Part shown: positions 8,934-16,495 of the stretch, one piece after another
Position numbering within the stretch: the first letter of the stretch is position 1
Layout: each line of letters opens with the position of its first letter
Assembly (NCBI GenBank): GCA_014649555.1
Contig: BMTG01000001.1
Coordinates: forward strand, 1,240,001-1,304,000
Length of the DNA: 64,000 nucleotides
From: Streptomyces globisporus
Lineage (GTDB): Bacteria > Actinomycetota > Actinomycetes > Streptomycetales > Streptomycetaceae
Direction of reading: 5' to 3'
Notes under the pieces: generated by a model
What the model saw: the letters and a program-made list of their open reading frames with translations, nothing else
Databases searched by the model: none
Told to the model about the DNA's origin: nothing
Position numbers and translations under genes: made by a program

Positions 8934-9742
8934 CGGCCACCTCGTTCGGCCTGCTCCGCGCGCGGCAGCCGGCCCGGTCCCGGCGGGCCGGCGAAGGCCT
9001 GGGCGATGGAGAGCCACTGGTCGGCCTCGCGGCCCTCGGCGGTGACCGCGAGGTCGGAGCGGTGGGCGCGCTGGGTGACCAGGAGGCAGAAGTCGAGGAG
9101 CGGGCCGGTGATCCGCTGGGCGGCGCCCTCGGGCCCGTAGGCGATCATCTCCCCGTCCGGGACGTGGAGTTCGACGCGGAACTCCTCATCGGGCGCGGTG
9201 ATCCCGCGTACCGCGTAGGCGTAGTTCCGGGCCCGTACGCCGATCCGGGCCACATGACGGAGCCGGGCGGTCGGGGTCCGGGTCACACCCAGTGCGTCGG
9301 CGATGTCCTGGCCGTGGGCCCAGGTCTCCATGAGCCGGGCGGTCGCCATGGACGCGACGCTCATCGGCGGCCCGTACCAGGGGATCCGGGTGCCGGCCGG
9401 GGCGTCGCGGAGGACCCTGTCGAGCCGCGCCCGGCCCTCGCGCCAGCGGGCGAGCAGGGCGTCCGGGGCATGGGCGGCGACGAGGGCGTCGGCCGCCTCG
9501 TCGACGAAGGCCTCGGGGGCGGCCAGGGCCTTGGCGACCTCGTCGCCGAACCGGTCGGGCTCGGTGGCGGCCAGCAGGGCGACCTCGTCGGTCCAGCTGA
9601 GATGGGCGATCTGATGGGCGACGGTCCACCGGTCGGCGGGCGTCGGGCCGCGCCAGCCCGGTTCACCCAACTCCCCGACAAGTTCGTCGAGTTCGTCGCT
9701 CTCCTCGCGCAGATCGTCGATCACGGCTACGGCAGCGGACAC
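8930..9742 (-). CDS. TIGR03084-like metal-binding protein (DinB/mycothiol-dependent isomerase fold)
   Basis: A 270-residue protein beginning at GTG 9742, chosen because GAGGGGAG lies just upstream; longer in-frame starts lack a site. The N-terminal half has the four-helix DinB-like pattern with PADRWTVAHQIAHLSWTDEVA near residue 35, METWAHGQDIADALG near residue 140 and a following RHVARIG segment, giving His residues able to bind one metal. This family is regularly found beside AtuA-like and acyl-CoA carboxylase genes in actinobacteria. Its catalytic role is not established. It is the first gene of the operon and follows a palindromic operator candidate. Confidence 0.8.
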   Translation of the reverse strand: MSAAVAVIDDLREESDELDELVGELGEPGWRGPTPADRWTVAHQIAHLSWTDEVALLAATEPDRFGDEVAKALAAPEAFVDEAADALVAAHAPDALLARWREGRARLDRVLRDAPAGTRIPWYGPPMSVASMATARLMETWAHGQDIADALGVTRTPTARLRHVARIGVRARNYAYAVRGITAPDEEFRVELHVPDGEMIAYGPEGAAQRITGPLLDFCLLVTQRAHRSDLAVTAEGREADQWLSIAQAFAGPPGPGRLPRAEQAERGGR

Positions 9743-9803
9743 GTGCGCTCCCCTCGGGACCGGGTGTGGTGCCCAGGAGCATGGCAGTGCACCGGGAAAC
9801 AAT

Positions 9804-9815
9804 CAAGCGCGCTTG
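9804..9815. promoter_or_regulatory. Palindromic operator candidate upstream of the Atu-like operon
   Basis: A perfect 12-bp palindrome CAAGCGCGCTTG lies 61 bases upstream of the first gene of the operon. Its position and symmetry suit a dimeric (for example TetR-type) repressor. No regulator gene for it is visible in the window. The rest of 9743-9869 holds no gene. Confidence 0.5.
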
Positions 9816-9869
9816 CATGATTTTCTGCCCGGGGTGTGGGGGGCGCTCGGCGCGCCACCCCGGCCGCCC

Positions 9870-10424
9870 TCATGCGCCGCCCATGGCCCCCTTCGCCATC
9901 TGCTCGGTGGTGCTGGCCCCGTCGAGCGCCTCACGCACGATGTCGGCGTGACCGCTGTGGTGGGCGATCTCGCGGAACACGTGCAGCAGCACGTGGCGGA
10001 CGGTCCAGACGACGGGCTGCGGCGGCGACCAGGGGTAGCGCGGCAGCGTGACCTCCCGGTCGAGATCGGCCTCCTCGCGGACCGCGCGGTCGAACGCCGC
10101 CGCCGCGGCGTGGAAGGCCTCGACGTGGGCGGCGAGGGTTTCGTCGTCGGTCATCCGGTTGCCGTCCGGGTCGAGGTCGGCCCAGCCGACCTCGGGGGCG
10201 GCGGTGCCGTCGATCACGGACAGCCAGCTGCGCTGCACGTCGGCGAGGTGCTTGACGATGCCGCCGAGGGTCAGCTCGCTGACCGTCGAACGGGTGCGGG
10301 CCTGCTCGTCGGTGAGCCCGGCGACGGTGTAGAGGAAGTTGGTGCGCTGGTCGGCGACCAGGACCAGCAGGTCATGGCGTTCACCGGCGTCCGGCCCGCT
10401 GTCGGTCGATGCGGTCGGTTTCAT
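9870..10424 (-). CDS. DinB/DUF664 family protein
   Basis: A 184-residue four-helix-bundle protein of the DinB/DUF664 group. It has the family arrangement of three separated histidines: IVKHLADVQRSWL near residue 55, then HVLLHVFREIAHHSGHADIVREAL near residues 143-166, which would form a divalent metal site. An AGGAGG site 7 bases before the ATG supports the start. Members are thought to be thiol-dependent (mycothiol or bacillithiol) enzymes or metal-dependent hydrolases, but the substrate is unknown. It is monocistronic and divergent from the Nudix gene. Confidence 0.85.
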   Translation of the reverse strand: MKPTASTDSGPDAGERHDLLVLVADQRTNFLYTVAGLTDEQARTRSTVSELTLGGIVKHLADVQRSWLSVIDGTAAPEVGWADLDPDGNRMTDDETLAAHVEAFHAAAAAFDRAVREEADLDREVTLPRYPWSPPQPVVWTVRHVLLHVFREIAHHSGHADIVREALDGASTTEQMAKGAMGGA

Positions 10425-10550
10425 GGCGCTGCCTCCTGGAGGGCGGAACCGTGCGGTACGGGACTCGATCCGGCGACTGTAGGCGGCGGCGCCGTACGGA
10501 CGAGGGCATTCCGGCGGCGGCGGGGCGGCGGCCCGCGTTAGCCTCCGTCG

Positions 10551-11282
10551 ATGACTGCCGAAACACGCGCGGTGACCGTCCTGTTCGAGGCCGACAAGCT
10601 GATCCTGGAGCTCCACCACGACACCGAGGGCGCGTACCACGTCTTTCCCGGCGGCGGCCCGGGCGAAGGCGCCGGGGGCTCCGTCGGCGTACCGCGCGTC
10701 GCCCTGTCGCTGGCGGAGGCCCTGCACGCCCGCATCCGGCCCGCCGGGACGGCGGAGGCGGTGCTGCGCGCCTGGGCGCAGGGCGCGGCGCCGCAGGGTC
10801 CGGTGGCCCTGGTCGACCCGGCGGCGGTTCCGCCGGTACGGGTGCGGGCCGGGGCGGTCGTCATCCGCGCCGGGGCCGTGCTGCTGATCCGGTTCACCGA
10901 GGAGGGCGGCGGGTCGCACTACGAGATTCCGGGCGGCGGGGTCGAGACGGGCGAGACACTGGGAGCGGCCGTCCTGCGGGAGCTGGGCGAGGAGACCGGC
11001 CTGGCCGGGACCGTCGGGCCCGAGGTCGCCCGGGTCTGGAAGGACGGCCGGCACGAGCACTACTTCCTCGTGTCCGCGACCGGCGAGGTCGGCCCGCCCG
11101 AGACGCTGGACAACTACGGCGGCACCCCGGTCTGGGAGCCGGTGGAGCGCCTGCCCGTCACCCCGCTGTGGCCCCGGCGGCTGTCCTGGCGCATCGAGCA
11201 CTGGCACCGGACGGGATGGCCCGGGCGCCCGGCGGAACTGGCCGACTCCATCACGGAGCTGGGGCCGCCGTGCGGGTGGTGA
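10551..11282 (+). CDS. Nudix hydrolase
   Basis: A 243-residue protein with a complete Nudix box at about residues 126-148: GGGVETGE followed by the RELGEETGL helix that binds the metal. Nudix enzymes cleave nucleoside diphosphates linked to another group. The first 95 residues form an extra domain with an HVFPGGGPGEG segment resembling a degenerate Nudix core, so this may be a duplicated-domain protein in which only the second half is catalytic. It converges on the EamA exporter gene, and the 132 bases between them show no gene. Confidence 0.87.
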   Translation: MTAETRAVTVLFEADKLILELHHDTEGAYHVFPGGGPGEGAGGSVGVPRVALSLAEALHARIRPAGTAEAVLRAWAQGAAPQGPVALVDPAAVPPVRVRAGAVVIRAGAVLLIRFTEEGGGSHYEIPGGGVETGETLGAAVLRELGEETGLAGTVGPEVARVWKDGRHEHYFLVSATGEVGPPETLDNYGGTPVWEPVERLPVTPLWPRRLSWRIEHWHRTGWPGRPAELADSITELGPPCGW

Positions 11283-11414
11283 GGGGCGGACGCCTGGGTT
11301 CGCGGTTTACCACCCTGCCCTACGCGCGGCAGAGGCCGTACAAGCTGATCCGGCGTGGCACGGCATGGACCGTCGTCGCCCGCCGAGGTCTCTCCCGGGC
11401 CGGGCGACCGCGCC

Positions 11415-12371
11415 TCACGCCTCGCGTCGTGGCGCCGACCCCGACCGGCTGCGCACCGCGCCGATGCTCGCCCCGATGACCAGGGCGATGGCGAGGGCAT
11501 CCGTCGTGGAGAGGGCCTGGTCCAGGATCAGGAAGCCCGCACCGGCGGCGATGGCCGGCTCCAGGCTCATCATCACGGCGAACGTGGGCGCCGGCAGCCG
11601 ACGCAGGGCCATCAGCTCCAGGGTGTACGGGAGGACCGAGCTGAGGACCGCCACCGCCGCGCCGAGCGCCACCGTGGACGGGACCGTGAGCTTCGCCCCG
11701 GACTCGATGATGCCGAGCGGCAGCGAGAGGACCGCGGCGACCACCATCGCCAGCGCGAGCCCGTCCGCCTGCGGGAAGCGGCGGCCGGTGCGGGCACTGA
11801 AGACGATGTACGCCGCCCACATCGCCCCGGCCCCCAGGGCGAAGGCCGCGCCGACCGGGTCGAGGCGGTCGAAGCCGCCGCCGCCCAGCAGCACGACGCC
11901 GACGAGGGCGAGCCCGGCCCACAGGACGTTGATCAGGCGGCGGGAGGCGAACACCGAGAGGGCGAGCGGGCCGAGCACCTCCAGGGTGACGGCGATACCG
12001 AGCGGGATCCGGTCCAGCGCCAGATAGAAGAGCGTGTTCATGCCGCCCATCGCGACACCGAAGGCCAGCACCGTGCCCCAGTCCGCACGCGAGTGGCCGC
12101 GCAGCTTCGGGCGGCAGATCACCAGCAGGATCAGCGCGGCGGCCACCAGCCGCAGGGTGACGACGCCCAGCGCACCCGCCTTCGGCATCAGCAGCGCCGC
12201 GACCGCCGAGCCGAACTGGACGGACAGGCCGCCGGCGACCACCAGCGCGATCGGCGCCAGCGCCGCCCGGCGGTCGGACCAGGACCGTCCGGCGCCTTCG
12301 AGTGCCGTCACCGCTTCGGGTACGGCGACGGCTGCGGCGGCCGGTTCGGCGGCGCTGCGCTGGTCGTTCAC
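11415..12371 (-). CDS. EamA-family exporter (RhtA-like, 10 TM)
   Basis: A 318-residue inner-membrane transporter of the drug/metabolite superfamily with two EamA repeats and about ten hydrophobic segments. The GMNTLFYLALDRIPLGIAVT and MSLEPAIAAGAGFLIL segments mark the ends of the repeats; the overall look is that of RhtA-like amino-acid or metabolite exporters. The GTG start at 12371 has GGAAGG six bases upstream. It is divergent from a LysR regulator that probably controls it, with an inverted repeat between them. Confidence 0.87.
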   Translation of the reverse strand: MNDQRSAAEPAAAAVAVPEAVTALEGAGRSWSDRRAALAPIALVVAGGLSVQFGSAVAALLMPKAGALGVVTLRLVAAALILLVICRPKLRGHSRADWGTVLAFGVAMGGMNTLFYLALDRIPLGIAVTLEVLGPLALSVFASRRLINVLWAGLALVGVVLLGGGGFDRLDPVGAAFALGAGAMWAAYIVFSARTGRRFPQADGLALAMVVAAVLSLPLGIIESGAKLTVPSTVALGAAVAVLSSVLPYTLELMALRRLPAPTFAVMMSLEPAIAAGAGFLILDQALSTTDALAIALVIGASIGAVRSRSGSAPRREA

Positions 12372-12398
12372 GGGGGGCCTTCCGGGGACGAGCGGGTA

Positions 12399-12416
12399 AG
12401 TGCACTGTAATGCACT
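12399..12416. promoter_or_regulatory. Inverted repeat between EamA and LysR genes
   Basis: AGTGCA and TGCACT form a 6-bp inverted repeat separated by 6 bases, located 28 bases upstream of the exporter start in the divergent promoter region. It is a candidate LysR-type binding site. Confidence 0.45.
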
Positions 12417-12523
12417 GGACGGTACAGGATGACGAACTGTGTCCGCCATGGGTTTCCCTTCACCGTAAGGACGCCCGCGCGTTCCGTGAAATGCCGATCA
12501 CGCTCTCGTTATGCTTCCGGCGC

Positions 12524-13405
12524 ATGAGCGAGGAACCGACCACGGGCCGCCCCGTGGAACTCCGGCATCTGCGGGCCTTCCTCGCGGTCGCCGACGAGCT
12601 CAACATCACGCGCGCCGCCGCCCGCCTCCGGCTGACCCAGCCTGCCGTGTCCCGCACCCTCGCCGCGCTGGAGCGGCATCTCGGGGTCCGGCTCGTCGAC
12701 CGTTCCACCCACCACCTCGCCCTCACCCCCGACGGCGTCGCCTTCCGCGACAAGGCCGCCGCCGCGGTCGCCGCCTTCGACGAGGCGCTCGACCCCGGGC
12801 GGCTGCGCACCTGGCCGCTGCGGCTCGGGCACGCCTGGTCCGCGTTCGGGCCGTACACCACACCGCTGCTGCGGACCTGGCAGGAACGCTTCCCGGGCAC
12901 CCCGCTGGAGCTGCTCCGGATCGACGACCGCACCGCCGGGCTGACCCGGGGCGAGGTCGACGCGGCGCTGCTGCGCGGGCCGGTGGACGCGCCGGGGCTG
13001 GTCGCCGAGGTGCTGTTCACCGAGGTACGGGTGGCGGCGGTGACCGCGGACGGGCCGCTCGCGGCGCGCACCTCGCTCGAACTCGCCGACCTCGCGGACG
13101 GCCCGGTCGTCCTGAACACCGTCTCCGGCACGACCACCGTGGACCTGTGGCCGCCGCACGCCCGCCCGGCCGCCACCCTCACCGTCGGCAACACCGACGA
13201 CTGGCTCACCGCCATCGCCGCCGGGCGCGGCAGCGGGGTGTCCACCGCGTCGACCGCGGACCTGCACCCGCACGCGGGGGTCTCCTACGTCCCGCTCGAC
13301 GACGCCCCGGCCGTCCCGGTCCTCCTCGCCCGCCGCGACGCCCCCGGGCACCCGGCCCTCCCCCAACTGGCTTCCCTGGCCCGGGAGATCGTCGCGCGGG
13401 GGTGA
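12524..13405 (+). CDS. LysR-family transcriptional regulator
   Basis: A 293-residue regulator. The N-terminal winged HTH is plain: ELRHLRAFLAVADELNITRAA then LTQPAVSRTLAALERHLGVRLVDRS up to residue 65. The C-terminal effector domain is present, with a FGPYTTPLLRTWQERFPGT start of the periplasmic-binding fold. No strong ribosome binding site precedes the ATG, and an in-frame ATG 33 bases upstream is possible. It is divergent from the EamA exporter and probably regulates it. A 15-bp tandem repeat begins just after its stop codon. Confidence 0.9.
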   Translation: MSEEPTTGRPVELRHLRAFLAVADELNITRAAARLRLTQPAVSRTLAALERHLGVRLVDRSTHHLALTPDGVAFRDKAAAAVAAFDEALDPGRLRTWPLRLGHAWSAFGPYTTPLLRTWQERFPGTPLELLRIDDRTAGLTRGEVDAALLRGPVDAPGLVAEVLFTEVRVAAVTADGPLAARTSLELADLADGPVVLNTVSGTTTVDLWPPHARPAATLTVGNTDDWLTAIAAGRGSGVSTASTADLHPHAGVSYVPLDDAPAVPVLLARRDAPGHPALPQLASLAREIVARG

Positions 13406-13406
13406 G

Positions 13407-13451
13407 GAGCCCGGGGGCGGGAAGCCCGGGGCCGGGAAGCCCGGGGGCGAG
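13407..13451. repeat. 15-bp tandem repeat after the LysR stop codon
   Basis: Three copies of a 15-bp unit of the form aagcccgggg-s-cggg run from 13407 to 13451, with a partial fourth copy after them. They start one base after the LysR TGA and reach nearly to the stop of the convergent PPOX-fold gene. Confidence 0.8.
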
Positions 13452-13463
13452 GAGCGCGGGTGC

Positions 13464-14387
13464 TCAGGGGGCCACGCAGCTCGCGGGCGGCGGCGGGTTG
13501 AACCGCGACCTGGCCATCAGGGCCCACCGGTGGGGAACGGCCCGATCGATCGTCACCACGCGTTCGACGTCGAACTCGATCCTCCTCAGGGCCCCCGGCA
13601 GCGCGGCGCGGCGGTCCGGATCCCAGTCGATGCGGGCACGCCCGGTCAGCTGGAGCGTGTGGCCCCGTTCCCAGTCGAGGAAGAGCAGTCCGCACGCCGC
13701 GTCCAGCGAGAGGTTCCCCAGGGTCATGTAGAAGGAGTTCCCCGGGTAGTCCGGCCAGGAGAGCCTGCGGGGGCCTTCGACCGTCACGAAGCCCGGTTCG
13801 CCGCCGCGGTGCGAGGCGTCGGCCCCGTGGCCGGGCGCGCGGCTGGCGATGAAGAAGGTGTCCGCCTCCGCGATCCACTGCCGCCCCTGCCGGCCCAGCT
13901 CGTGACGCACGGCCGCGGGGGCGTCTCCGACGGGCGCGTCGGACTCCACCAGCTCCCGCTGCTGAAGGTACTTGGGGCAGTTTCCCAGCACCTGCTCCGT
14001 GGCGATACGGAGTCGGCCGCCCTGCCGCCGTGCCACCCCGCTCAGCCTGATCCGCCGGATCGTTCGGGGGTCCAGCGCGAGGACGCCCAGATCGCGCGGA
14101 GCGGTGAAGGCGTCGGCCAGGGGGTCGCCGGGAACCGGTGCGGCGTCGACCACGACCTGGTGCGGATCGACCGTGTCGACGAAGCCGGCGGCGCCGGTGA
14201 GGACGGAGGCCCAGACCGCACCGTCGGCGTCGGCCGCCCCGAGGAACAGCATGCGCTGCTCCCGCAGGAACGCGGCGAACCCCGGCCGGACGGTGTTGTC
14301 GAACATGGGCGACCCCCAGCCCGGGTGCCCTTCACCCGCCCGTCGCTGAACGGCCTGTTCGCCCTCGTGGTGAGGCGATCTGATCAT
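13464..14387 (-). CDS. Pyridoxamine 5'-phosphate oxidase-fold (PPOX/FMN-binding) protein
   Basis: A 307-residue protein of the PNPOx-like split-barrel type. The C-terminal half carries the typical DTFFIASRAPGHGADASHRGGEPGFV block at about 176-201 and NSFYMTLGNLSLDAACGLLFLDWERG following it, which form the FMN site. A first split-barrel-like half (residues 29-150) precedes it. Family members reduce or oxidise small molecules with FMN or F420, or bind flavin only. AGGAG six bases upstream supports the ATG start. It is divergent from the AraC regulator and may lie at the left edge of the biosynthetic locus; membership is uncertain. Confidence 0.8.
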   Translation of the reverse strand: MIRSPHHEGEQAVQRRAGEGHPGWGSPMFDNTVRPGFAAFLREQRMLFLGAADADGAVWASVLTGAAGFVDTVDPHQVVVDAAPVPGDPLADAFTAPRDLGVLALDPRTIRRIRLSGVARRQGGRLRIATEQVLGNCPKYLQQRELVESDAPVGDAPAAVRHELGRQGRQWIAEADTFFIASRAPGHGADASHRGGEPGFVTVEGPRRLSWPDYPGNSFYMTLGNLSLDAACGLLFLDWERGHTLQLTGRARIDWDPDRRAALPGALRRIEFDVERVVTIDRAVPHRWALMARSRFNPPPPASCVAP

Positions 14388-14531
14388 TTCGGTCTCCTCG
14401 TACGGGAGGGAGCGGCCGTCGCAGGCGGGGCCGGGCGGGCGTGAGCGACGCTAACGGCGACATCTCCGCGGCTGTTGACCAATCGCGCATGCTTCCTGCC
14501 CGAGTTGCGCCCTTTCGGGGTCCGGCGGAAG

Positions 14532-14558
14532 CGGCCCATCAAAGGTTTCGATGGGCCG
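14532..14558. promoter_or_regulatory. Inverted repeat in the 319-bp gap before the AraC gene
   Basis: CGGCCCATC and GATGGGCCG form a perfect 9-bp inverted repeat with a 9-base spacer. It directly abuts the butyrolactone-receptor-like site at 14559. It may be a hairpin in the leader or a second operator. Apart from these elements the region 14388-14706 shows no gene. Confidence 0.5.
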
Positions 14559-14586
14559 TAGAAAACCAGCATGCGGGTATGTTCCC
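14559..14586. promoter_or_regulatory. Butyrolactone-receptor (ARE-like) operator candidate upstream of the AraC gene
   Basis: This 28-base site aligns without gaps to sites at 24412-24439 and 25258-25285. Shared positions are an A-rich left flank with AC at positions 7-8, GCATG at the centre, GGT(A/T)T to the right and a pyrimidine-rich end. The right half GGTATGTT agrees with the half-site known for autoregulatory elements of ArpA/ScbR-type receptors. It lies 120 bases before the chosen AraC start. Confidence 0.6.
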
Positions 14587-14706
14587 ATGCTCACGGATCC
14601 ACGGAAGGCACGGAAGAGAGCCACCGCCCAGGCGGCATCCGGTCGCAACGAAGCGGCCGACGCATACGCCCGGGCACCGCACTTCGGGCAGGTAACGGGG
14701 GAACTC

Positions 14707-15660
14707 ATGCTGCGCACCAGTGAACCGGACAGACAGCTGGCGGCAACCGGCCGCACGAGACGGGACGTACGGATGGACACCGCTCCGGGCGCCGTCGCCG
14801 AGCAGGGCGAGGAACTCGCCGGGACGACGGTCAGCCGGCGTTTCGGCGAGGCGTGGGTCTGCGTGGTGGAGGCGGGCCCGGGCGAGGTGAGCAGGCCGGG
14901 GCGGGCGGGACCGGCGGCCGAGACCTACCTGCGGGTGTTACGTCCGCTGGTGGGAGAGGTCCATGTGGAACAGGACGGCCGCCGCGCGGTCGCCTGCAGC
15001 TCCCAGCTCGTCTGCTACGACAGTTCCCGTCCGCACCGGATCTCCGTGCCGGAGGACCTCCGCATGGTGACGCTCGCGCTGCCCCACCGCTCGATCGGCC
15101 TCACGCCCAAGGAGTCGGACCTGCTCACCGCGAGGGTGTGGCACGGTTCCCAGGGGCTCGGCGCCCTGATGTCGGAGCTGCTCGCCGGGCTGGAGCGGTA
15201 CGGCGAGGAGGTCGACACCGCGATCGACCTGCTCGGCGGCAGCGTCGCGGGGCTGGCGGGCGCTCTGTTCGCCGAGCGCATCCGCAGTGCGGCGGCCGCG
15301 TCGGGCGTCGGCCGCCAGACCCTGATGGTGCATGTGCAGGCCTTCATCCGCGACAACATCGCGGTCCCGGAGCTGAGCCCGGTGACCGTGGCCCAGCAGC
15401 ACAATGTCTCTCTGCGCTATCTGCAGAAGATCTTCAACGAGCACAACACCAGCCCCGCGCGGTGGATCCGGGACGAGCGGCTCGCCCGCTGCCGTTGCGA
15501 ACTCGCCGATCCCGGCCTCGCCCATCTCTCCATCGCGGCGATCGGCGAGCGCTCGGGTTTCTACGGGGCCTCGCACTTCAGCCGGCTGTTCCGGGACCGC
15601 TACGGCGTCACACCCCGGGAGTACCGCAAGACCATGCGCCCGTCGGCTCTCACCGCCTGA
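14707..15660 (+). CDS. AraC-family transcriptional regulator with a TTA codon
   Basis: A 317-residue activator with an N-terminal AraC-binding-like domain and a C-terminal double HTH. The C-terminal part shows VTVAQQHNVSLRYLQKIFNEHN and IAAIGERSGFYGASHFSRLFRDRYGVTPREYR, the usual second HTH with the PREYR end. Start choice is not firm; ATG 14707 has a GGGGGAA stretch upstream, and in-frame ATGs exist at 14587 and 14773. Codon 78 (bases 14938-14940) is TTA, so translation should depend on the bldA tRNA. It precedes the methyltransferase and ligase genes on the same strand and is the likely pathway activator, itself controlled by the ARE-like site upstream. Confidence 0.88.
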   Translation: MLRTSEPDRQLAATGRTRRDVRMDTAPGAVAEQGEELAGTTVSRRFGEAWVCVVEAGPGEVSRPGRAGPAAETYLRVLRPLVGEVHVEQDGRRAVACSSQLVCYDSSRPHRISVPEDLRMVTLALPHRSIGLTPKESDLLTARVWHGSQGLGALMSELLAGLERYGEEVDTAIDLLGGSVAGLAGALFAERIRSAAAASGVGRQTLMVHVQAFIRDNIAVPELSPVTVAQQHNVSLRYLQKIFNEHNTSPARWIRDERLARCRCELADPGLAHLSIAAIGERSGFYGASHFSRLFRDRYGVTPREYRKTMRPSALTA

Positions 15661-15742
15661 CGCCCCGCGCCGCTCCTTCCCTCCCTCACGCCGTACCGGT
15701 CACGCGGTCCGGCGTGCCATCACCGCTGCGAAAGGTGAAACG

Positions 15743-16495
15743 TTGACCAGCTTCGAATTCCCCGGTGAGTACTACGAGATCATGCGTCGGGACTTCCGGA
15801 ACCTCGCCGCCGAGACGGAGTTCCTGGCCTCCTGCGCTCCCCCCGGCAGCCGGGTCCTCGACCTCGGCTCCGGAACCGGCACCAACCTGCGCCGACTGGG
15901 CGAACTCGGTTACTCCTGCGTGGGGGTGGACCAGAGCGCGAGCTTCGTGGAGTACGCCCGGCGGGCGGGCGGCGAGGGCGTGGAGTATGTGCACGGCCGG
16001 GCCGAGGATTTCGCGACGGACCGCCGTTTCGACCTGGTCTACAGCCTCTTCATGACCCTCAACCACCTGCCGCACGACAAGCTGCGGACCGTGCTGGAGA
16101 CGACGCGGTGCCACCTGGCGCCCGAGGGCAGGCTCGTCCTGGAATTCGGCCACCTGCTGAACTTCGTCGAGAGCTACCAGCAGCACACCGTCGCCCACCA
16201 CCGCGGCGACGACATCCTCATCACCCGGCTCGCCCGCCAGTCGGTCAACCCGCACGCGGCGACCTGGCGCAACGAGGAGACGCTGCTGGTGCGCGACGCC
16301 GACGGCCAGGTGTCCCTGTACGACAACTTCTTCGACCAGTCCGTCCTCACCGGGCCCGAGGTGCGCGGCCTGCTCGCCGAGGCGGGGTTCACCGTCACCG
16401 CCGAGTACGGCGGGTTCCGCAAGGAGCCCGCCCCCGGCCACGGCCGCGGGCCGCTGGTGATCATCGCCGCCCCCACCCCGAAGGAAGCGATATGA
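15743..16495 (+). CDS. Class I SAM-dependent methyltransferase
   Basis: A 250-residue methyltransferase. Motif I VLDLGSGTGTN is at about residues 36-46, the acidic loop GVDQSASFVEYAR follows, and FDLVYSLFMTLNHL carries motif II. The start is a TTG with AGGTGA just upstream; no nearby ATG or GTG is suitable. The stop overlaps the ATG of the next gene (ATGA), so methyltransferase and ligase are coupled. It probably O- or N-methylates the product or an intermediate of this locus; the substrate is not predictable. Confidence 0.88.
   Translation: MTSFEFPGEYYEIMRRDFRNLAAETEFLASCAPPGSRVLDLGSGTGTNLRRLGELGYSCVGVDQSASFVEYARRAGGEGVEYVHGRAEDFATDRRFDLVYSLFMTLNHLPHDKLRTVLETTRCHLAPEGRLVLEFGHLLNFVESYQQHTVAHHRGDDILITRLARQSVNPHAATWRNEETLLVRDADGQVSLYDNFFDQSVLTGPEVRGLLAEAGFTVTAEYGGFRKEPAPGHGRGPLVIIAAPTPKEAI

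Noticed and set aside
9801-9822. Fourth ARE-like site near 9816 because of a GCATG
   Set aside because: It lacks the GGTWT block and the AC of the left half, and it lies in an unrelated operon.
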